Program-made: the position numbers and the translations under genes
Assembly (NCBI GenBank): GCA_964058805.1
Contig: CAXKVV010001553.1
Span: 1 to 28,389, forward strand
Source of the DNA: Schoenoplectus triqueter
Lineage: Eukaryota; Streptophyta; Magnoliopsida; Poales; Cyperaceae
Direction of reading: 5' to 3'
DNA: 28,389 nucleotides
Notes under the pieces: model-generated
Databases searched by the model: none
Seen by the model: the letters and a program-made list of their open reading frames with translations, nothing else
Told to the model about the DNA's origin: nothing
Part shown: piece by piece, positions 1 through 10,229 of the stretch
Position numbering within the stretch: position 1 is the stretch's first letter
Layout of the letters: every line of letters begins with the position of its first letter

Positions 1-3000
1 AAACACACATAATTTCGTGCGAATTCATATAATTACTCCTAATCATGTCTATTATAAGATTGTTCAATTAAAACTTCGATATGAATATTCTACGACACTA
101 TTTTTTCCCAAAACATAAGTAAGATGCATTAGAAACAGCTATTTAAAAAAAAATATTATTTGAGTATTTCAATATTTTTGGCCCCATAACTGCACATAAT
201 TCAGTGAAAATTAAATAATCACTCCTAATTATGCCTATAAATTATCTAATTAACACTTCAACATGAACATTCTACAACACTAATTCTGCACAAAACATAA
301 GTGGGAGGCTTTAAAAACAACTGTTTAAACAAAGTTGTTTGAGTTTTCTAAACTTTTCGGCCGCATAATTACACATAGTTTCTTATAAATTAGTATAATT
401 ACTCCTAACATGCCTATTATAAGATCTTCTAATTAAAACATCGATATGAATATTCTACGGCGCTAATTTAACACAAAACATAAGTAAGATGCATTAAAAA
501 CGGCTGTTTAAACGAGTTATTTGAGTTTTTCGAAAATATTGGCTGCGTAACTGCACATAATTTCTTATAAATTACTATAATTACTCCTAAATATGTCTAT
601 AGTACGATTTTCCTATTAAAACATCGAGATGAATGTTGTGCAACACTAATTTTGCACAAAACTTAAGTAAGATGCATTAAAAACTGCTGTTTAAACAAGT
701 TGTTTGATCGTTCCAAATTTTTTGGCCGCATAACTGTACATAATTTCGTATAAATTAATATAATTACTCCTAATCATGTCTTTTATATGATTTTTCAATC
801 AACACGTTGATATGAATATTCTACGATACTAATTTTTCACAAAACGTAAGTAAGATGCTTTAGAAACTGCTACTAATAAAAAGATTGTTTGAGTTTTTAA
901 AATTTTTGCCCTCATAACTACACATAATCTCATGAAAATTAATGTAACTACTCCTAATTACGCATATTATAAAATTGTCCAATTAAAACTTCGATATGAA
1001 TATTCTATAACGCCATTTTTGCACAAAACATAAGTAAGATGCGTTAAAAACTGCTGTTTAAACAATTTGTTTGGCTTTATGAAAATTTTTGGCCGCACAA
1101 CGACACATAATTTCGCGCAAATTAAAATATTTACTCCTGATTATGCCTATTATAAGATTGTCCTATTAAAATTTTGATATGAATGTTCTATGACGCTAAT
1201 TCCGCGCAAAACATAAGTAAGATGCATTCAAAACTGCTGTTTGAGTTTTTCATAATTTTTGGCCGCATAACTACGTATAATTCCATGCAAATTAATACAA
1301 TCAATCCTAATTACGCCTATTATAAAATTGTCCAATTAGAACTTCGATATGAATATTCTATAACGCTAATATTGCACAAAACATAAGTAAGATGCCCTAA
1401 AAATCGCTGTTTAAACAAGTTGTTTGGCTTTATGAAAATTTATGGCCGCATAACTACACATAATTTGGTGCAGATTAATATAATTACTCCTAATTATGCC
1501 TATTATAAGATTGTTCAATTAACACTTCAAAATGAATATTTTAGGGCACTATATTTCCTCAAAACATAAGTAAGATGCACTAGAAACTGCTATTTCAAAA
1601 AGTTAGGTTTTCCAACATTTTTGGCCTCATAACTACATCTAATTTCATGAAAATTAATAGAATTACTCCTAATTGTGCCTATTAAAATATTAAATGATTT
1701 GCACTTCGATATGAACATTCTACGACACTAGGTTTGCACAAGACATAAGTAGGTGAATTAAAAACAGCTGTTTAAACAAGTTGTTTGTGTTTAACAAAAT
1801 TTTTGGCCGCATAAATACACATAATTTCATGCAAAATAATATAACTACTCACAATTATGCCTATTACAAGATTGTCCAATTAAAACTTAGATATGAATAT
1901 CCTACGATACTATTTTTTCATAAAACATAAGTAAGATACATTAGAAACTGTTGTTTAAACAAGTAGTTTAAGAGTTTTAATATTTTTTTGACTCATAACT
2001 GCGCGTAACTTCGTGAAAATTAATATAGTTACCCCTAATTATACCTATTAGAAGATTATCCAATTAATACTTCGATATGAACATTGTACGCACAAATTTT
2101 GCACGAAACATAAATAAGATGCATTGAAAAAAGTTGTTTAAACAAATTGATTGAGTTTTTGAAATTTTTTGGCCGCATAACTACATATAATTTCGTAAAA
2201 ATTAATATAATTACTCATAATTATGCCTATTATATGATTGTCCAATTATAACTTTTATATAAATATTCTATGATGCTAATTTTACACAAAATATAAGTAA
2301 GGTGCATTAGAAACCGTTGTTTAAACAAGTTGTTTAAGATTTTCAACATTTTTTGCATCAAAACCACACATAATTTCGAGCGAATTAATATAATTACTCC
2401 TAACTATGCCTGTTATAAGATTGTCAAATTAACACTTCGATACGAACATCATAGGACACTATTTGTTCATAAGACATAAGTAAGATACATTAGAAATTGC
2501 TGTTTAAACAAGTTGTTTAAGATTTTTAACATTTATTGCCTCATAATGACACATAATTTCGTGAAAATTAATATAATTACTCCTAATTATTCCTATTGGA
2601 AGATTATTCAATTGACACTTCGATATGAACATTCTACGATATGAATTTCGCATAAAAAATAAGTAAGATGCATTAAAAATAGCTGTTTAAACAAGTTGTT
2701 TGAGTTTTGTAAATTTTTTGGCTGCATAACTAGACATAATTTCACGCAAATTAATATAATTACTCCTAATTATGCCTATTATATGATTTTCCAATTAACA
2801 CTCCAATATGAATATCCTATAACTGTAATTTTTCATAAAGCAAAAATAAGATACATTTGAAATTGCTGTTTAAACTAGTTGTTTAAGATTTTCAAAATTT
2901 ATTGTCTCATAACTACATATAATTTCATAAAAATTAATATAATTACACCTATTAGTGCCCATTAGAAGATTATCCAATTAATACCTCGATATGAATATTC

Positions 3001-3598
3001 TACGACACCAAGTTTGCACAAAACATAGGTAAGATGCATTAAAAGAACAGCAGTTTAAACTAGCTGATTGAGTTTGTCAATTTTTTTTACCGCATAACTA
3101 TATATAATTTCATAAAAATTAATATAATTACTTTTAATTATACCTATTATAAGATTATCTAATTAAAATTTCGATATAAATATTCTATGACACAAATTTG
3201 GCGCAAAACATAAGTAAATGCATTAAAAACTGCTGTTTAAACAAGTTGTTTGACTTTTTTAAATTTTTTGGCCGCATAAACACACATAATTTCGTGCGAA
3301 TTCATATAATTACTCCTAATCATGTCTATTATAAGATTGTTCAATTAAAACTTCGATATGAATATTCTACAACACTAATTCTGCACAAAACATAAGTGGG
3401 AGGCTTTAAAACATAAAACATAAATCAGATGCATTGAGAAAAGTTGTTTAAACAAATTGATTGAGTTTTTAAAAATTTTTGGCCGCATAACTACATATAA
3501 TTTCATAAAAATTAATATAATAACTCATAATTATGTCTATTATATGATTGTCCAATTATAATTTTTATATGAATATTCTATTACGCTAATTTTGCACA
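1..3598 (+). repeat. AT-rich satellite array, 183-bp monomer, about 20 copies
   Basis: Head-to-tail tandem array. The landmark ACATAAGTAAGATGC (or a close variant) recurs near 114, 296, 479, 662, 845, 1029, 1212, 1382, 1565, 1744, 1926, 2109, 2292, 2475, 2658, 3024, 3209 and 3391; most spacings are 182-184 bp. Other conserved boxes in each unit are TTTTTGGCCGCATAACTAC, AATTACTCCTAATTATGCC, TTCGATATGAATATTCTA and the palindrome TGTTTAAACA. The length and AT content are typical of plant centromeric or pericentromeric satellites, but nothing here shows centromere function. Copies are diverged, so this may be an array edge. The left end runs out of the window; the right end stops inside a monomer at about 3598. 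Two open frames of 65-67 codons here are chance frames in repeat DNA. Confidence 0.95.
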
Positions 3599-3604
3599 AC
3601 GACT

Positions 3605-4292
3605 CTGCGATAGCAAAAGAAGAAAACGGGACCCGACGCCCCTCAGTACCGCCGAAAATGAGTCCGGGAGTGCAAAACACGAAAACGGGATATGACGCCC
3701 TCAGTACCGCCGATGTCGAGTCCGGACGCGCAAAACATGAAAACTGGACCCGAAGCCCTCGATACCGTCGAAAATGAGTCTGGGAGCGCAAAACATGAAA
3801 ACGAGACCCGATGTACTCGGCATCGCCGAAAATGAGTCCGGGAGCACAAAACATGCAAACAGGACACGACGCCCTCGGTACCGCCGAAAACAAGTTCGGA
3901 CGCGCAAAACATGAAAACGGGACTCGATGCCCTCGGTACCGCCGAAAACGAGTATGGGCGCGCAAAACATGAAAACGAGACCCGACACCCTCTGAACAGC
4001 CGATAATGTGTCCGAGCGCGCAAAACAAGATCATGGGACCTGACGCCCCTAGTACCGCCGAAAATGAGTCCGGGAGCGCAAAACGTGAAAACGGGACCCG
4101 ATGCCCTCGGAACCGCCGAAAATGACTCCGGGAGCGCAAAAAATGAAAACGGGACCGACGCACTCGGCACCGCCGAAAATGACTCCGGGAGCACAAAACA
4201 TGAAAACGTGACACGACGCCCTCGGTACCGCCGAAAACGAGTCAGGGTGCAAAAAACCTGAAAATGAATCCTGACGCTCCCGGAACTGCTGA
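3605..4292 (+). repeat. 58-bp GC-rich satellite, block 1 (forward), about 12 copies
   Basis: First block of the 58-bp satellite that dominates the window. Boxes in order in each monomer are GAAAACGGGACCCGACGCC, CTCGGTACCGCC, GAAAACGAGTCCGGG (often AATGAG) and GCGCAAAACAT. Exact 58-bp spacing can be counted from box to box, for example 7921 to 7979 in block 2. The consensus monomer has about ten CpG sites. The block starts in degenerate form next to the AT-rich satellite and stops at 4292 after GGAACTGCTGA, where an LTR-like insert begins. Overlapping open frames on both strands are a property of the repeat, not genes. Confidence 0.95.
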
Positions 4293-4596
4293 TGTTGGTG
4301 TTGTATCAAATACTATTTATACTTTCCTAATCCCAGTTTTACATCGCACCAAACGACGGTCAATTGCAGACGGGACTTACTTCTAAACCGACTTTAATTT
4401 GGACTCGAAAACTATTTTTGGTATTTTTGTATAAAATGGGGGGTTGTAAACAATTGTTTTGATTAAGGAATCCTAAGTAATTAAAAGACAATTAAAAATA
4501 GAGAGTAAACAAGTGCAAATAAAATTTTGGTTTTAAACTTAACTATAAAATGTATTCCTAGGGAGTTCGGGATCAATTGTTGCTCTGGATCAATGG

Positions 4597-4813
4597 TCAA
4601 CTACCCGTTCATTACTATGAACGACCCGCCGACATAGGTATGCGACCCGTTCAGTGTCCTGAACGACTCGCAGAGGGAATGCTAGGTAAACAATACCGAT
4701 GTTTGCAGGGCGTTCAGTGTCCTGAACTACCTGCAGACATTGGTCTTGTCGCTGTTCAACAGCGCTGACAGATGGTCAACTACCCGTTCAGTGTCCTGAA
4801 CGACCAGTTGACA
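4597..4813. repeat. Short palindromic GTTCA...TGAAC modules in insertion A
   Basis: Four related modules near 4605, 4648, 4710 and 4785 carry CCGTTCAGTGTCCTGAACGA or a variant. Each can fold as GTTCA/TGAAC around a 6-7 nt loop, and each is followed by CCGCCGACAT, CTCGCAGAG or similar. Related CGACCCGTT modules occur at the other end of the insert (5565-5790). Their role is unknown; repeated modules of this kind are common in LTR regulatory regions. Confidence 0.7.
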
Positions 4814-5477
4814 TCTGCCAGACAGCCGTCAAACCAATTAACATAGGCTTCTATCGTGTATTATGAACGTTCAATGAAACTAATGGTCAGATTGACTCCT
4901 CAACTTTCGTGTGTTGGACTTTATAATGTTATTAGTTCATTAAAATATTTCTAGGATTATGACTAACCCTAAATCAACTTGTTTTATACCTAAGTTCCGT
5001 TAATACCGTCGTATAACGCAATTTCCCCTCTCGGGTACTTATGGATCCGAAGATCAACTCAAGCAATGCATAAAATAAAGGTTGGTCAGTTGATATTAAC
5101 AACCACACCGGACTTGGCCTTCGTCAGCGGGTTTATCATACAAAACAACAATCAATTCATGTAAAGATATTATTAACGTGCAACAAGTTGAACATAATAC
5201 AACAATAAAAACGTAGCATAATCATCAATCCATTCACAACAATCTACCCTAATCCCTAAGAACAAGTAAACTACTCAGTCATGATAAAAGAACACAAAGA
5301 AAAATAAAAAAAATAAGAGATCATGTTGATAAAACCGAAGATCTCAAGATGAGCGAGGTGCTGTCTTCGTGGTCGAATTTCTCTCGAAATTCGTGCTCTC
5401 CAAGGTTGGTAGCCGCCTCCAATCTCTTCCCTTGAAACCCTACAAGATCCTCCCTCGAATCCCTGCAAAAACTCTCC

Positions 5478-5486
5478 TTTTATAAG
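5478..5486 (-). promoter_or_regulatory. TATA box of LTR-like insertion A
   Basis: The minus strand reads TTATAAAAGGAGAG around this position, a good plant TATA-box match. It lies about 390 bp inside the proposed 5' end of the minus-oriented LTR, which suits a U3/R boundary. No transcript evidence is available from sequence alone. Confidence 0.45.
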
Positions 5487-5874
5487 CCCCAAAACGCGTC
5501 TCCAAAACAGATCTTCAGCAGATTTCCTTCCAAAACTAGGCAGTGTCTTCAACTACCCGTTGACAGTGGTGAACGACCCGTTGGGTCTTGTTCTGCCACG
5601 TAAAATCAGATGCAACCATTTACATTGATGTATGCCAATACCTGAGTGTCTGGTGGTGCAAATCCAATGTGGACGACCCGTTGGCAATGGTGAGCGACTC
5701 GCATACATCAATGTTCCAATGTAGAACTACTCGCCTGCCTCTGCAAAAACTGCTGAACTGATCGCAAACAATGGTGGACGACCCGTTGACCTCTGCTCAG
5801 GGCCTCTACATGACATCCCGCCTTCCGAAGCACTTTTTCAGTTGTCGGTTTTACTTGGCCAACTGTACAAACCA

Positions 5875-8800
5875 AGACGAGACATGGCGCGAAAAACATA
5901 AAAATGAAACCCGACGCCCCCGGAACCGCCGAAAACGAGTCCGGGAGAGCAAAACGTAAAAACAAGACCCAACGCCCACGGTACCGCCGAAAATGAATCC
6001 GGGCACAAAACTTGAAAACGGGACCATACACCGACGGTACCGCTGAAAAAGATTTCGGGAGCGCAAAAAATGAAAACGGGAAGGAACGCCCTCAGTACCG
6101 CCGAAAATGAGTCCGGGAGCGCAATATATGAAAACGGGACCCGACGCACTCGGCACCGCCGAAAACGATTCCGGGCGAGCAAGACATTAAAATGGGACCC
6201 GACGCCATCGGAACCGCCGAAAATGAGTCTGGGCGCACAAAACATGAAAACGGGACACGACGCCCTCGGTACCTTCTTAAACGAGTCCGGTAGCGTAAAA
6301 CATGAAAACGGGACCCGACGCCTTCGGTACCGCCAAAATTGAGTTCGGGCGCGCAAAACATGAAAATGAGACCCGACGCCCTCGGTACCGCTGAAAACGA
6401 GTAAGTGAGCGCAAAACATGAAAACGAGACCCGACGCCCTCGGTACCGTTGAAAACGAGTCCGGACGCGCAAAACATTAAAACGGGAGCCGACACCCTCG
6501 GTACCGCCGAAAATGAGTACGGGGAGAAAGACATGAAAACGGGACCCAACACCCCCGAAGCTGCCAAAAATGAGTTCGGGATCGGAACACGTGAAAACGG
6601 GCTCAAAAACTTGTCTGGGAGCAGACAACATGAAAACGGGAAGGGAAGCTCATGGTACCGCCGAAAATGAGTTCGCGAGCGCAAAAAATGAAAACAGGAC
6701 ACGACGCCCTCGATATCGCCGAAAATGAGTCGGGGCTTGAAAAACATGAAAACGGAACCCGACGCCCCCGGAACCGCCGATAATGTGACCGGGAGCTCAA
6801 AATGTGAAAACAAGTCCTGACGCCAACGGTACCGCCGAAAATGAGTTCGGGCGCTCAAAACATGAAAATTGGACCCGACGCCCACGAAACCGCCGAAAAT
6901 GAGTCTGGGAGAGCAAAAAATGAAAACGGAAAGGGACGCTCTTGATACCGCCGAAAATGAGTCCGGGAGCGCAAAACATGAAAACAGGACCCGACGCACT
7001 CGGCACCGCCAAAAACGATTTCGGGCGCGCAAAACACTAAAACGGGACCCGACGCTATCGGAACTGCCGAAAACGAGTCCGGGCGCACAAAACATGAAAA
7101 CGAGACCAGACGCCCTCGGTACCGCCTTAAACGAGTCCGGGAGCGTAAAACATGAAAACGGAACCCGACACCTTAGGTACTGCCGAAATTGATTTTGGGC
7201 GCGCAAAACATGAAAATGGTACCCGACGCCCTCGGAACCGCTGAAAACGAGTCCGGGAGCGCAAAACATGAAAACGGGACCCGACCCCCTCAGTACCGTC
7301 GAAAACGAGTACAGGCGTGCAAAACATGAAAACGGGACCCGACGTTCTCAGAACCGCCGAAAATGTGTTCGGGCGCGCAAAACAAGAAAACGGGACCCGA
7401 CACGCCAGAAACTTTAAAAAACGAGTTCAGGAGCGCAAAACGTGAAAACGGGACTCGACGCCGTTGGTACCGCCAAAAACATGTCCGGGAGCAGACAACA
7501 AGAAAACGGGAAGGGAAGCCCTTGGTACCGCCGAAAATGAGTCCGGGAGCGCAAAATAAGAAAACGGGACCCGACGCACTCGGTACCGCCGAATATGAGT
7601 CCGGACGCAAAAAACATGAAAACGGGACCTGACACCATGAGTACAATTGAAAACGACTCCGGGAGCGCAAAATATGAAAAAGGGATCAGACGCCCTCGGT
7701 ACTGCCGAAATCGAGTCTAGGCGCACAATACATGAAAACGGTACCTGACGCCCTAGTTACCGCCGAAAACATGTCCGGGAGCAGAAAACATGAAAACGGC
7801 ACCGGACGCCCTCGGTACCGCCAAAAACGAGTCTGGGCGCACAAAACATGACCATGGGACCCGACGCCCCCGGAACTGCCGAAAATGAGTCCGTGCGCGC
7901 AAAAAATAAAAATGGGACCCGACGCCCTCGGTACCGCCGAAAATGAGTCCGGGAGCACAAAACATGAAAACGGGAGCCGACGCACTCGGCACCGCCGAAG
8001 ATGAGTCCGAGAGCACAAAACATGAAAACGGGACACGACGCCCTCGGTACCGCCGAAAATGAGTCCCGGCGCGCAAAGAATGAAAAACGGGACCCGACGC
8101 CCTCGGAACCGCCGAATATGAGTTCGGGAGCGCAAAAATGAAAACGGGACTCGACGCCCTCGATAACGCCGAAAACGAGTCCGGGTGCGCAAAAGATGAA
8201 AAAGGGACCCTATGCCCTCGGTACCGTCGAAAATGAGTCCGGGAGCACAAAACATGAAAACGGGACCCGACGCACTCGACACCTCCGAAAATGAGTCCGA
8301 GAGACACAAAACATTAAAACGTTACACGACGCCCTCGGTACCGCCGAAAATGAGTCCGGGCGTGCAAAACATGAAAACGGTACCCGACGCCCACGGTACC
8401 GCCGAAAATGAGTCCAGGAGCGCAAAACATGAAAACGGGAAGGGACGCCCTCGGTACCGCCGAAAACGAGTCCGGGAGCGCAAAACACAAAAACGGGACC
8501 TTACGCCCTCGGTACAGCCGAAAACGAGTCCGGACGCGCAAAACATGAAAACGGGACCTGATGCCCTGGTACCGCCGAAAACGAGTCCGGGCGCGCAAAA
8601 CATGAAAATGGGATCTGACGCACTCAGTACCGCCAAAAATGAGTCCGGACGCGCAAAACATGAAAACGGGAACCGACGCGCTTAGTACCTCCGAAAATGA
8701 GTTCTGGCGCGTAAAACATGAAAACGGGACCCGACGCCAACGGTACCGCCGAAATTGAGTCCGGGAGCGCAAAAAAGAAAAATGGGACCCGACGCCCTCG

Positions 8801-9549
8801 GTACCGCCGAAAATATGTCCGAGAGTGAAAAACATGAAAACGGGAAGGGGGCCAGTACCGTCGAAAACGAGTCCGGTAGCGCAAAACATGAAAAAGGGAC
8901 TCTAGGCCCTCGGTACTGCCGAAAACGAGTTCGGGAGACCAAAATATGAAAACGGGACCCGACGCACTCAGCACTGCCGAAAATGAGTCTGGGAGCACAA
9001 AACATGAAACCGGGACATGACTCCCTCAGTACCGCCGAAAATGATTTAGGTCGCGCAAAACATGAAAACGAGACAGACGCCCTCGGAACCGTCGAAAGCG
9101 AGTCAAATTGCACAAAACATGAAAACGGGACATGACGCCCACGGTTCCGCCGAAAATGAGTTCGGGAGCGCAAAACATGAAAAACGGGACCCGACGCACT
9201 CGGCATCGCCGAAAACCAGTCCGGAAGCACAAAACATGAAAACGGGACATGACGCCCTCAGTACCGCCGAAAATGAGTACGGGAACGCAAAACATGAAAG
9301 CAGGACCCAACGCCCTCGGAACCGCCGAAAATATGTTCGGGAGCGGAAAACAGAAAACGGGACCCGACGCCCTCGGAACCGCAGAAAACGAGTCTGGGCG
9401 CACAAAACAAAAAACGGGACCCGACGCCCCCGGTACCGCATAAAATGAGTTCGGGAGCGCAAAATGTGAAAACGGGACCCGACGCCCTCGGTACCGCTAA
9501 AAACATGTCCGGGAGCGGACAACATGAAAACGGGAAGGGATGCCCTCGG
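5875..9549 (+). repeat. 58-bp GC-rich satellite, block 2 (forward), about 63 copies
   Basis: Resumes after insertion A at CGAGACATGGCGCG, in register with the point where block 1 stopped. It contains standard monomers plus a distinct subtype with ACATGTCCGGGAGCGGA followed by AACGGGAAGGGA in place of the usual AACGAGTCCGGG and AACGGGACCCGA. The subtype occurs near 6624, 7494, 8435, 8840 and 9518. The segment 6142-6660 is repeated at 6992-7530, a 15-monomer higher-order repeat (GACAACA at 6624 and 7494 is exactly 870 bp apart). Long minus-strand open frames here (up to 330 codons) follow from a stop-free monomer strand and are not annotated as genes. Confidence 0.95.
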
Positions 9550-10209
9550 TGATGGCGATCAAGTCATGGCAGGTTTATAGGTGAACAATCATGATCAAGG
9601 AAGCAAGTTCTGGACCAGTTCTCAGTTTGAAGAACCAGGCCCAAGTCATATTTACAATTAATTTACGAAACAGCAGCTCTCTGGACAGATTCGGACTGGG
9701 CCAGTATTTTGGGCATAACTCTCTCATAAAGGCTCGAATTTGGGTGATTCAAATTTCTGTGATCAGATGATGAAATGGACTATCTTTTTTGGTGTTTTTA
9801 GTTTCTCCAGATTCCAGAGTCTTCTTGGTCAAACCCTCGTGTCAAGTGAGTGTGGTCACTGAGGAGCCAGCCAGCATTTAGTTTCTTGGAACTTCTCTTT
9901 TGAGTCTCTCTATGTTTTAATTACATTTTGGAAATAGCAGTAGTAGTTAATGTTGTTTTATTGTGTTTTTGATATTTGCAAAAGTAGTTAAGAAATTATT
10001 AATTACTAGGGAGTTTCTAAAGTTGAGTTGTATGGCTATATCAAGTCTAATTTCTGAATGTAAACTCGTTGAATTCTTATGAAAAAGTTTATCGTGAGTT
10101 GAGTTTATCTCCTCTTTTATCCTACTGTGAGTTGAGAGTATCCTCCAGTTGTGATTTTATCATTGAACGTGTGCGTGTCCTTGGACGATTCATAGCTCGA
10201 ACGCAATCA
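9550..10209 (+). mobile_element. LTR-like insertion B (660-bp LTR)
   Basis: This stretch starts TGATGGCGATC directly after the array sequence GCCCTCGG and ends ACGCAATCA, two bases before a primer-binding site. The TG...CA ends and the adjoining primer site make it a 5' LTR in forward orientation. The internal sequence is AT-rich and non-coding; a 61-codon frame across its 3' end is not credible. No gag, protease, reverse transcriptase or integrase follows: the 58-bp array resumes about 8 bp after the primer site. It is therefore a truncated element, probably Copia-like from the primer type and LTR length, though that is only an inference. Confidence 0.8.
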
Positions 10210-10211
10210 GT

Positions 10212-10223
10212 TGGTATCAGAGC
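10212..10223 (+). other. Primer-binding site for initiator tRNA-Met
   Basis: TGGTATCAGAGC matches the complement of the 3' end of plant initiator tRNA-Met, the usual primer for reverse transcription in many plant LTR retrotransposons. It lies two bases after the CA end of insertion B, where a primer site is expected. The match stops at 12 bases; the following AGCAGG only loosely resembles the continuing tRNA complement CAGG. Confidence 0.88.
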
Positions 10224-10229
10224 AGCAGG

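Larger units (their letters stand above)
4293..5869 (-). mobile_element. LTR-like insertion A (probable solo or truncated LTR)
   Basis: A 1577-bp non-repetitive stretch interrupts the 58-bp array, with array sequence on both sides in almost unbroken register. On the minus strand it begins TGTACAGTTGGCC and ends ACACCAACA, so it has the TG...CA termini of an LTR. A TATA-type box lies on the minus strand at 5478-5486. Upstream of it are repeated GACCCGTTG modules (near 5560-5780), as expected for a U3 region. No gag or pol coding is present; the 93-codon minus frame at 5271-5552 spans the presumed R/U5 and resembles no family I know. The flanking five bases (GCTGA and AACCA) do not match, so no clear target duplication remains. 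The orientation is an inference from the TATA box. A full retrotransposon family cannot be named. Confidence 0.6.

Noticed and set aside
1183..1386. Small ORFs of 65-67 codons in the AT-rich satellite (also 3198-3395).
   Set aside because: They span the monomer junction in diverged repeat copies and encode the same chance peptide twice because the DNA is repeated.
5271..5552. A 93-codon minus-strand frame in insertion A as a retrotransposon gene.
   Set aside because: It starts downstream of the TATA box within the LTR leader region and has no resemblance to gag or pol.
4288..5874. A 5-bp target-site duplication around insertion A.
   Set aside because: GCTGA on the left and AACCA on the right do not match. 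Divergence may have erased it, but it cannot be claimed.
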